Origin: JAYEJW01 sp034716535
GTDB lineage: Bacteria; Pseudomonadota; Gammaproteobacteria; Chromatiales; Chromatiaceae
Length of the DNA: 15,538 nt
Direction of reading: 5' to 3'
Assembly (NCBI GenBank): GCA_034716535.1
Contig: JAYEJW010000114.1
Span: forward strand, 1 to 15,538
Position numbers and translations under genes: made by a program. The notes beneath the pieces are model-generated. The model did no database searches. It was not told where the DNA came from and worked only from the letters and a program-made list of their open reading frames with translations. Numbering within the stretch: the stretch's first letter is position 1; each line of letters opens with the position of its first letter. This document shows positions 7,526 through 15,538 of the stretch, piece by piece.

Positions 7526-8389
7526 TCAGTAGAGGGCGTTCAACATCCGGCCGCGATAGCGGGAGACGAGCTCGCCCTCGCCACCGAGCATACCGAAGAT
7601 CATGAGCATGCCCTTTCGGCCGGCGTCGCCGCCGTAACCACGGTCTTTTTTTACGATCTCCAGCAGCTGATCCAGGGCGCCCTCGAAGTCGCTGCGAGCT
7701 ACCCGATGGGCGGCGAGCCGGTGGCGGGCTTCGCTGTCTGCGGGGTCAGCCGCCACCTGCGCGGCGAGGTCCGCCTCCGGGGGGGCGTCGGAGAGCAGGT
7801 TGGCAAAGCGGAGCTGTCCTTTCAGGGCGAGGACCTCCTGGCTGTCCTTTAGCTCAATGGGCAGTCGCCCGAGTATCTCCTCGGCGGCCTTGGTATCACC
7901 CAAGGCTGCCTTGATGCGGGCTTCGAGGAGTCCGATGCGTGGATTGCCCCCGTCCGTCAGCCGTGCCTGTTCGACGAGCGCCGCGGCGCCTTGTGGGTCT
8001 CGGGCGCTCAGCAGGTCCTGCGCCTGGGTCAGAAGGTTGTCCGATTCGCGGGGAAGGTGGCGATCCAGGAATTCCCGAATCTGGGACTCCGGAAGCGCGC
8101 CCATGAACTGTTCCACCGCTTGGCCGCCCTTGAACAGCTGGACGGTCGGCAGGCTGCGAATGCCATACTCGGAGGCCAGCTCACGCTCCTCTTCCGTGTT
8201 CACCTTGGCGACGATGAACTTGCCGGCGTACTCGTCCGCCAAACCGGCGAGCAGGGGCATCAGCATGCGGCAGGGGGCGCACCAGTCGGCCCAGAAGTCC
8301 ACGAGTACGGGGCGCTCGTGGGATCCATCGAGCACCAGGGTGCGGAAATTCTCCGTGGTTACGTTGACGACAAATGGGGAGTCCGCCAT
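7526..8389 (-). CDS. cnoX: CnoX/YbbN-family thioredoxin-TPR co-chaperone
   Basis: Cytoplasmic protein of 287 residues joining a thioredoxin domain (about 5-112) to TPR-like helical repeats (about 115-280), the CnoX/YbbN architecture. CnoX protects proteins from oxidative aggregation and passes them to GroEL/ES. The active site is WCAPC with Cys37 and Cys40 and cis-Pro81, so unlike E. coli CnoX (SQHC) this one should be redox-active, as in the alphaproteobacterial type. It converges on the M48 gene with only 11 bp between the stop codons and no visible terminator. Upstream it diverges from trxC. The ATG is preceded only by a distant GGAG (12 nt), so the start is likely but not certain. Confidence 0.92.
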   Translation of the reverse strand: MADSPFVVNVTTENFRTLVLDGSHERPVLVDFWADWCAPCRMLMPLLAGLADEYAGKFIVAKVNTEEERELASEYGIRSLPTVQLFKGGQAVEQFMGALPESQIREFLDRHLPRESDNLLTQAQDLLSARDPQGAAALVEQARLTDGGNPRIGLLEARIKAALGDTKAAEEILGRLPIELKDSQEVLALKGQLRFANLLSDAPPEADLAAQVAADPADSEARHRLAAHRVARSDFEGALDQLLEIVKKDRGYGGDAGRKGMLMIFGMLGGEGELVSRYRGRMLNALY

Positions 8390-8421
8390 GGGCTTCGTTC
8401 GCTCCGTTCATTGGAAACTGC

Positions 8422-8427
8422 TGTATA
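8422..8427 (-). promoter_or_regulatory. possible -10 element of cnoX
   Basis: Read on the minus strand, TATACA at 8427-8422 follows GGGC, 33 bp ahead of the cnoX ATG, and matches a sigma-70 -10 box in 5 of 6 positions. The best upstream -35 (TTCTCA, 15-bp spacer) is poor. Plausible only. Confidence 0.3.
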
Positions 8428-8526
8428 GCCCGTAAATAAGTGTGAGAATTGGGTGAATCAAGCAGGTGCGGGCTGAAGCCGGCCTGGTCTAGTACCTCGT
8501 TCCACCTTATTTTGCGGTTTCAGCAG

Positions 8527-8618
8527 GGCGAGAAGCGGCCAGATGCTAGGCGCGCGACCGCAGGACTAGCCGAGGCTAATTCAAGGGAGCCGAACAACGC
8601 AGATGGCCGCTTCTCGCC
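8527..8618. repeat. inner inverted repeat 1 of copy B
   Basis: GGCGAGAAGCGGCCA (8527-8541) is the exact reverse complement of 8604-8618, separated by 62 bp. Copy A keeps the same pair in diverged form (59-69 and 138-148), so the stem is a feature of the family rather than of one copy. Confidence 0.75.
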
Positions 8619-8630
8619 TTGCCCGCAGGG

Positions 8631-8726
8631 AGCCCCCCAAACGCGCCAATGCGGCGTTGCAGCCCTTGGAAAGGGAATGAGCCATTCCCCGCGGCCTGCG
8701 CCTTGCCTTGGCGCGTTTGGGGGGCT
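8631..8726. repeat. inner inverted repeat 2 of copy B (perfect 19 bp)
   Basis: AGCCCCCCAAACGCGCCAA (8631-8649) is the perfect reverse complement of 8708-8726, with a 58-bp loop that contains a further 7-bp hairpin (8673-8689). Copy A retains only the arm corresponding to 8631-8649 (at about 27-45); the other arm would be outside the window. Confidence 0.75.
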
Positions 8727-8779
8727 CTGATACGCGTAAAATAGGGTGGAACGAGGTACAAGGGCTACGGGAGATCGAG

Positions 8780-9214
8780 ATGTCGAGCAGTGTCCACGTG
8801 GTATGCCCCCATTGCGACGCCGTCAACCGCGTCCCGGAGAGCCGATTGGGGGAGGGTGCCCAGTGCGGAAAGTGTCACTCCCCGCTGTTCCCGGGTGTGC
8901 CTCTGGTCCTCGACGAGCGGCGGTTCGCGAAACACACAGGCCGCAGTGAGTTGCCGGTGGTCGTGGATTTCTGGGCCCCCTGGTGTGGTCCCTGCCAGAT
9001 GATGGCGCCCGCCTTCGAGGAGGCGGCTCGACGGTTGGAGCCCCGCGCCCGGCTTGTGAAGGTCAACACCGAAGAAGCGCCGGGCCTGGCAACGGAGCTT
9101 GGAATACGCAGCATCCCCACCCTGGCGCTGTTCAGGGAAGGACGTGAGGTTGCGCGAACCGCCGGTGCGATGGACGCAGGCCGCCTCATGGCCTGGGTTC
9201 AGCAGCACCTGTGA
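8780..9214 (+). CDS. trxC: thioredoxin 2 (zinc-ribbon thioredoxin)
   Basis: A 144-residue TrxC-type thioredoxin that reduces disulfides in the cytoplasm. The N-terminal zinc ribbon has Cys9, Cys12, Cys29 and Cys32; the thioredoxin fold follows with WCGPC at 68-72 and cis-Pro113. This ribbon-plus-thioredoxin layout is diagnostic and the length is normal. ATG 8780 is chosen because GGGAG lies six bases upstream and the protein then begins at the usual point before the ribbon. The frame stays open upstream to a TTG at 8708 inside the repeat element, but that extension is repeat-derived. The element ends 20 bp before the ATG, so promoter and leader probably lie within it. In E. coli trxC is part of the oxidative-stress response; regulation here cannot be read from the sequence. 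Confidence 0.95.
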   Translation: MSSSVHVVCPHCDAVNRVPESRLGEGAQCGKCHSPLFPGVPLVLDERRFAKHTGRSELPVVVDFWAPWCGPCQMMAPAFEEAARRLEPRARLVKVNTEEAPGLATELGIRSIPTLALFREGREVARTAGAMDAGRLMAWVQQHL

Positions 9215-9228
9215 CGCGACCGGCGTCG

Positions 9229-9260
9229 GGCGCGTGGACAGCCCCGCGCCGCTTCCTTTA
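9229..9260 (+). terminator. possible weak terminator after trxC
   Basis: GGCGCG (9229-9234) can pair with CGCGCC (9245-9250) around a 10-nt loop, followed by GCTTCCTTTA. The stem is short and the T-tract interrupted, so termination would be inefficient if real. Confidence 0.3.
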
Positions 9261-9460
9261 GAATTTCGCAGGGTCAGGGCGTCGACAAACCTCTTACCCC
9301 CCGCGCGGCCCGGACGTCGCTCCGGTGCCGCTGCGCCGCGTCCGTCTCACGCCGTCGTTTTCCGTGAACGCGTGCCGAAGGCGATATCCGTGCCCCGTAA
9401 GATCTCGGAGGTACGCGGGTGTGGAAGACGGTCCGGTACGACCGGGAGCGTCCTCCGGCG

Positions 9461-9480
9461 TGGCGCGAGCGCCATGACCG
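9461..9480 (+). repeat. 20-bp direct repeat, copy 1
   Basis: TGGCGCGAGCGCCATGACCG. Its first 14 bases are a palindrome able to form the hairpin TGGCG-CGAG-CGCCA. The second copy at 9586-9605 differs by one base. Confidence 0.7.
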
Positions 9481-9507
9481 CTGTCGAGTAAGCGCGCCGA
9501 AGGCGCT

Positions 9508-9553
9508 CTTTGTCTCCCCCGCCCCCTGAGAGAGGGCTGGAGTGAGGGAGAAC
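9508..9553 (-). repeat. degenerate dispersed intergenic repeat (GGGCTGGAGTGAGGG type)
   Basis: The run CTCCCCCGCCCCC followed by GAGAGGGCTGGAGTGAGGG resembles the common proteobacterial intergenic repeat CCCTCTCCC...GGGAGAGGGCTGGGGTGAGGG, with the hairpin partly decayed. The identification is from memory of that motif; only one copy is in the window. Confidence 0.4.
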
Positions 9554-9585
9554 GGTCACTGAGCGAGCCTAATCATCACTGGGAG

Positions 9586-9605
9586 TGGCGCGAGTGCCAT
9601 GACCG
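9586..9605 (+). repeat. 20-bp direct repeat, copy 2
   Basis: TGGCGCGAGTGCCATGACCG, 19 of 20 identical to 9461-9480. The C-to-T change replaces a G-C pair with a G-U pair, so the RNA hairpin survives. It ends 18 bp before the carA start codon. Confidence 0.7.
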
Positions 9606-9623
9606 TTTGGTTCGGAGAAACCC

Positions 9624-10763
9624 TTGAGAATACCTGCAGTTCTGGTCTTGGAAGACGGGTCCGTCTTCCGGGGAGCGTCGATCGGCGCACAGGGGCAAAG
9701 CGTCGGCGAGGTGGTGTTCAACACCGCCATGACGGGCTACCAGGAGATACTGACCGATCCCTCCTACCGCCGTCAGCTGGTAACTCTGACCTATCCCCAT
9801 ATCGGGAACGTGGGCGCCAACGAGGATGACGAGGAGGCCTCCCACGTTCACGCCGCCGGGCTGATCATCCGCGACCTGCCGGTGCTCGCCAGTAACTGGC
9901 GCATGCAGGAGCGCCTGGACGACTACTTGAAGCGTAACGGCCTGGTTGCCCTCGCCGATATCGATACCCGGCGGCTGACCCGCATCCTTCGCGAGAAGGG
10001 TGCCCAGAACGGCTGCCTGCAGGCCGGAGACTCGATCGATGAGGCGGCCGCACTTCAGGCGGCCCGGGAATTCCCCGGTCTGAAGGGCATGGACCTTGCC
10101 AAAGAAGTAACCACCTCCATGCCCTACGAGTGGGCACAGGGCGTCTGGAGCTTGGAGGGCGGTATCCCCGAGGCTCCCCACCCCATTGAAGAGCAGTTGC
10201 CCCATCATGTCGTCGCCTATGACTACGGCATCAAGCGCAACATCCTGCGCATGCTGGTGGAGCGGGGTTGCCGGGTGACCGTGGTACCCGCCCAGATGGC
10301 GGCCGCCGACGTCCTTGCCCTCGCGCCTGACGGCGTCTTCCTTTCCAACGGACCAGGGGATCCGGAGCCTTGCGATTATGCCGTCACCGCCATTCGTGAG
10401 CTGCTTGAGAGCGGAGCCCCCATGTTCGGGATCTGTCTGGGACACCAGCTTCTGAGTCTCGCCAGTGGCGCCGCGACCCTCAAGATGAAATTCGGTCACC
10501 ACGGCGCCAACCATCCGGTGCAGGACCTTGCGTCCGGAACGGTGATGATCAGCAGTCAGAACCATGGCTTTGCGGTGGATGAGGAGAGCCTGCCCGAGAA
10601 CGTCCGGGCGACCCACCGCTCCCTGTTCGATGGATCCCTACAGGGTATCCACCTTCGGGACAGGCCTGCCTTCGGCTTTCAGGGCCACCCAGAGGCCAGC
10701 CCGGGGCCACACGACGTTGCGCCCGTCTTCGATCACTTCATCGATCTGATTGCGGCGAATTAA
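9624..10763 (+). CDS. carA: carbamoyl-phosphate synthase small (glutaminase) subunit
   Basis: Hydrolyses glutamine and passes ammonia through a tunnel to CarB to make carbamoyl phosphate for pyrimidine and arginine synthesis. The 379 residues match the family length. The N-terminal half carries the CarA signature (VVFNTAMTGYQEILTDPSY, 30-48). The class I glutamine amidotransferase half has the nucleophile Cys271 in GICLGHQ and the His355/Glu357 pair in HPEASPGP. The start is TTG 9624, with GGAG at 9614-9617 six bases away; E. coli carA also starts with TTG. carB begins 30 bp downstream. dapB, the usual upstream neighbour in many gammaproteobacteria, is replaced by trxC. Confidence 0.98.
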   Translation: MRIPAVLVLEDGSVFRGASIGAQGQSVGEVVFNTAMTGYQEILTDPSYRRQLVTLTYPHIGNVGANEDDEEASHVHAAGLIIRDLPVLASNWRMQERLDDYLKRNGLVALADIDTRRLTRILREKGAQNGCLQAGDSIDEAAALQAAREFPGLKGMDLAKEVTTSMPYEWAQGVWSLEGGIPEAPHPIEEQLPHHVVAYDYGIKRNILRMLVERGCRVTVVPAQMAAADVLALAPDGVFLSNGPGDPEPCDYAVTAIRELLESGAPMFGICLGHQLLSLASGAATLKMKFGHHGANHPVQDLASGTVMISSQNHGFAVDEESLPENVRATHRSLFDGSLQGIHLRDRPAFGFQGHPEASPGPHDVAPVFDHFIDLIAAN

Positions 10764-10793
10764 GTCGCTTCCGCCTAGCGGCAAAGAGATTCA

Positions 10794-14000
<3,207 letters not shown>

Positions 14001-14044
14001 CACCTGTCTTGGTGGCAGTCTGAGTGACGAACGACTTCAACAGA

Positions 14045-14091
14045 GGGGCGTCGGAAAGCGCCCCCGATCGGAAACTGCGCGCTGAAGCGCA
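14045..14091 (+). other. two small hairpins in the carB-greA gap
   Basis: GGGGCG (14045-14050) pairs with CGCCCC (14059-14064), and TGCGC (14076-14080) with GCGCA (14087-14091). Neither is followed by a T-tract, so they do not look like intrinsic terminators; they could influence read-through or mRNA stability between carB and greA. Confidence 0.3.
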
Positions 14092-14115
14092 TCACACCCG
14101 AAGAGGAAATCACCC

Positions 14116-14592
14116 ATGAGTAAAGTACCTCTGACCGCCAGAGGCGCTGAAAAATTGCGTGAAGAGCTGGAACGCCTTAAGCGCGTCGAGCGGCCCAAGG
14201 TCATCGCCGCAATCGCCGAGGCGCGTGCCCACGGCGACTTGAAGGAGAACGCGGAATATCACGCCGCGCGTGAGCACCAGGGCTTCATCGAGGGCCGCAT
14301 AAAAAACATCGAGGGCAAGATCTCCCATGCCCACATCATCGACGTCACCAAGCTCCAAGCCAACGGCAAGGTGGTCTTCGGCGCCACCGTGGACGTGCTG
14401 GAACTCGACGATGACTCCGAGCACACGTTCCAGATCGTAGGCGACGACGAGGCCGACACCAAGAACGGCATGATCTCCGTGAGCTCTCCGATCGCCCGGG
14501 CCCTGATCGGCAAGCTGGAGGGGGATGTGGCATCCGTGAACACCCCTGGCGGAATCCGGGAGTTCGAGATTCTCGAGGTGCGTTACGTCTGA
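14116..14592 (+). CDS. greA: transcription elongation factor GreA
   Basis: Full-length GreA of 158 residues. Its N-terminal coiled coil (about 8-75) enters the RNA polymerase secondary channel and stimulates cleavage of backtracked RNA. The tip motif DLKENAEYHAA holds the essential acidic residues Asp41 and Glu44. The C-terminal FKBP-like domain (about 80-158) includes the family-typical SPIARALIGK. The ATG has AGAGGA at 14102-14107, eight bases upstream. It follows carB by 115 bp, the usual gammaproteobacterial order, and is closed by a strong terminator. The customary next genes (yhbY, rlmE, ftsH) are not present. Confidence 0.98.
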   Translation: MSKVPLTARGAEKLREELERLKRVERPKVIAAIAEARAHGDLKENAEYHAAREHQGFIEGRIKNIEGKISHAHIIDVTKLQANGKVVFGATVDVLELDDDSEHTFQIVGDDEADTKNGMISVSSPIARALIGKLEGDVASVNTPGGIREFEILEVRYV

Positions 14593-14619
14593 GCAAGGGG
14601 ATTGCCGGGACTACCCACC

Positions 14620-14649
14620 AAGGCCGGGCTCAGCCCGGCCTTTTGTTTT
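14620..14649 (+). terminator. intrinsic terminator of the carAB-greA unit
   Basis: AAGGCCGGGC (14620-14629) pairs perfectly with GCCCGGCCTT (14633-14642) around the loop TCA, followed by TTTTGTTTT. This is a textbook rho-independent terminator, 27 bp after the greA stop. The opposite strand lacks a T-tract, so it works in one direction. Confidence 0.95.
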
Positions 14650-14705
14650 GATCGTTGGCGAACGGCCGCGACGTCGTTCTTGGCGCCATCTCCGGCCGCG
14701 CGACT

Positions 14706-14731
14706 GGGCCGGCGCCGCGGCGCGCCGGCCC
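14706..14731. other. very GC-rich 10-bp hairpin
   Basis: GGGCCGGCGC (14706-14715) pairs with GCGCCGGCCC (14722-14731), loop 6 nt. It lies 41 bp beyond the 3' end of the 54-codon minus-strand gene. Neither strand has a following T-tract, so it is at most a non-canonical terminator or a protective 3' structure. Confidence 0.4.
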
Positions 14732-14771
14732 GAGTCCGCCATGATGCCTCGTCGGGCCAGCCGCAGATCGC

Positions 14772-14936
14772 TCAACCCTCGTCGATGCCCTCGTCAACCG
14801 GATTGTTGATGACCTGGTGGAGCCGGCTGCCCGGCACCACGGAGTTGAGCACCTCTTCCCCCCGCTGCTCAATCTCCCGCATCTCGTCGTCGTAATAGCG
14901 TTCTGTCGCCAGGATCTGCTTCTCGTATTCGCTCAT
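14772..14936 (-). CDS. 54-residue protein of unknown function
   Basis: A small acidic protein beginning MSEYEKQILATERYYD. The frame is open further upstream, but the ATG at 14936 has GAGGAG seven bases ahead, the strongest ribosome binding site near it. Residues about 3-32 are rich in Glu, Arg and Gln and predicted helical; the rest (LNSVVPGSRLHQVINNPVDEG) looks like a short conserved motif with a Gly-Ile-Asp-Glu-Gly end. No signal peptide, membrane segment or Cys. I do not recognise the family. It follows the ferritin-like gene on the same strand after 200 bp that include an AT-rich island, so it likely has its own promoter. Confidence 0.65.
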   Translation of the reverse strand: MSEYEKQILATERYYDDEMREIEQRGEEVLNSVVPGSRLHQVINNPVDEGIDEG

Positions 14937-14965
14937 CGGGTAGCTCCTCATTGGTGTTGTCTCAC

Positions 14966-14991
14966 TATGGAGGCGCCGCCTGCGCTCCATA
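14966..14991. promoter_or_regulatory. palindrome upstream of the 54-codon gene
   Basis: TATGGAG (14966-14972) pairs with CTCCATA (14985-14991), extended by CGC/GCG with one bulged base. It lies 30-55 bp upstream of the minus-strand start, where a 5' UTR hairpin or an operator would be. Function is unknown. Confidence 0.4.
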
Positions 14992-15136
14992 ACTTAGTAA
15001 ACTACTCGGAAAATGAATCTTTTGCTAGGATAAAGAACATCTATAATTTGTGGGAAATCGGTTGAGCATGCGTTCGCTGTAGAAGCGGGACATGGAGGAA
15101 AGCTCGCTGCGAAGGCATCGATGTCCTTTGTCGCGA

Positions 15137-15538
15137 TTACTCGGGCGCGTTCGGCGGATCCAAGTCCTCGAGCGGCGCTTCGTCGTCCTGGGCCTTGAGG
15201 GCGATCCACTCCTTGAGCAGATCCACGTGTACGCTCTCCTCTTCGAACATCTGTTCGGCGAGGCGGCGCACCTCCGGGTCGGGTGATGACGTCACCACCC
15301 CCGCGTAAAAGTCTCGGCCCCGGATCTCGTTGTGCAGTGCCAGGTCCAGGGCCTGCAGCCGGTTCATGAGGTAGCTGACGTCGTCCATGCAAGGGGATTC
15401 GGGGCCCTCCAGGCAGTTCCACTTGAAGGCCCAGGGGGCGATGGCGGGGAGTGAGAGACCCTCGGCCAGGTTCTGTACTTCATCGGCATGAAGGTCGCTG
15501 TACCGGGCCATCCGCTTGAACAGCTTGGCGATCTCGGG
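15137..15538 (-). CDS. ferritin-like (rubrerythrin-type) protein, 5' end outside window
   Basis: The last 133 codons of a gene that runs off the right edge. Reading continues without a stop from 15511 to 15538 (PEIAKLFKR before the first visible Met), and that stretch fits helix 1 of the fold, so the Met at 15511 is probably internal. Metal-ligand-type motifs of ferritin-like four-helix proteins are visible: HADE in the first helix, a central Glu in LHNEIRGRDFY, and the E-x-x-H of EEESVHVDLL. The C-terminal tail is acidic and Pro-rich, without a rubredoxin domain. Rubrerythrin-type proteins use a di-iron centre, often to reduce peroxide; whether this one does is inference. Confidence 0.8.
   Translation of the reverse strand, partial: PEIAKLFKRMARYSDLHADEVQNLAEGLSLPAIAPWAFKWNCLEGPESPCMDDVSYLMNRLQALDLALHNEIRGRDFYAGVVTSSPDPEVRRLAEQMFEEESVHVDLLKEWIALKAQDDEAPLEDLDPPNAPE

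Larger units (their letters stand above)
8492..8759 (+). mobile_element. MITE-like element, copy B (268 bp, non-coding)
   Basis: The ends are inverted repeats: 8492-8516 starts GTACCTCGTTCCACC and 8735-8759 is its reverse complement, with 23 of 25 positions matching. Inside are a 15-bp stem (8527-8541 with 8604-8618), a perfect 19-bp stem (8631-8649 with 8708-8726) and a small hairpin (8673-8679 with 8683-8689). No protein is encoded. A second, inverted copy at 1-184 shows this is a repeated family, as expected of a miniature inverted-repeat transposable element. No clear target duplication is seen: the GTAC at each end could be the duplication or, being palindromic, part of the inverted repeat. 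It sits between divergent cnoX and trxC and ends 20 bp before the trxC start. Confidence 0.7.
9261..9623 (+). other. carA leader region without a gene
   Basis: No convincing gene or RNA family is recognised. It contains a 20-bp direct repeat at 9461-9480 and 9586-9605, a small GC hairpin at 9494-9506 (GCGCC/GGCGC), and a degenerate dispersed repeat at 9508-9553. No AT-rich ArgR-type boxes and no strong sigma-70 promoter are apparent, so control like that of E. coli carAB cannot be inferred. Confidence 0.5.

Noticed and set aside
1..8759. Composite transposon bounded by repeat copies A and B
   Set aside because: No transposase lies between them, the copies have diverged, and no outer target duplication is visible; coincidence of two dispersed repeats is simpler.
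8708..8779. Longer trxC from TTG 8708
   Set aside because: The extra 24 residues come from the repeat element, and TrxC proteins start just before the zinc ribbon, as does ATG 8780 with its GGGAG.
9347..9559. 70-codon minus-strand frame in the carA leader
   Set aside because: Its first part is translation of the dispersed GC-rich repeat; no ribosome binding site or domain.
15042..15047. Perfect TATAAT on the plus strand
   Set aside because: No acceptable -35 at normal spacing and no plus-strand gene downstream; expected by chance in the AT-rich island.

Overview
The window looks like chromosomal DNA of a high-GC, Gram-negative gammaproteobacterium. Supporting signs are the carA-carB-greA gene order, residue numbering in CarB that matches E. 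coli, a lipoprotein with Gln after the lipobox cysteine (typical of outer-membrane sorting), and a periplasmic M48 protease. A purple-sulfur or sulfur-oxidising lineage (Chromatiales-like) is a guess from base composition and family mix, not shown by the sequence.

Region 1 (1-457) starts inside a repeat element (copy A, 1-184), followed by a leader without a convincing gene. Region 2 (458-7514) holds five same-strand genes: an FHA-FHA-ABC transporter; a transmembrane Ser/Thr kinase with an N-terminal zinc ribbon and a long Pro/Ala/Lys-rich periplasmic tail; a secreted von Willebrand A (VWA) protein with an intact MIDAS; a glycine-zipper lipoprotein; and a small periplasmic M48 metalloprotease. 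This is the most interesting part. It resembles the mycobacterial Rv1747 (FHA-FHA-ABC)/PknF (kinase) pair, extended with an envelope arm. Its parts list also parallels the T6SS threonine-phosphorylation pathway (TagQRST, PpkA, Fha1), but no T6SS gene is present. The likely logic is that the kinase senses something in the periplasm and phosphorylates a target read by the FHA domain, which gates the ABC transporter, while the VWA protein, lipoprotein and protease act outside the inner membrane. Substrate and signal are unknown.

Region 3 (7526-9214) has two thioredoxin-fold genes: cnoX (minus strand, convergent with the protease gene) and trxC (plus strand). Their shared divergent intergenic region is occupied by a 268-bp MITE-like element (copy B, 8492-8759) with 25-bp terminal inverted repeats and nested hairpins. 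Copy A at the window start is an inverted relative, about 86% identical over 155 bp by hand count.

Region 4 (9215-14649) is a 409-bp leader with a duplicated 20-bp hairpin motif and a degenerate dispersed repeat, then carA (TTG start), carB and greA, closed by a strong intrinsic terminator. These supply carbamoyl phosphate for pyrimidines and arginine, and a transcript-cleavage factor for RNA polymerase. The usual neighbours dapB (upstream) and yhbY/rlmE/ftsH (downstream) are absent.

Region 5 (14650-15538) carries a 54-codon minus-strand gene of unknown function preceded by an AT-rich island, and the C-terminal part of a ferritin-like gene running off the right edge. No tRNA, rRNA, CRISPR array, integrase or transposase gene was seen.
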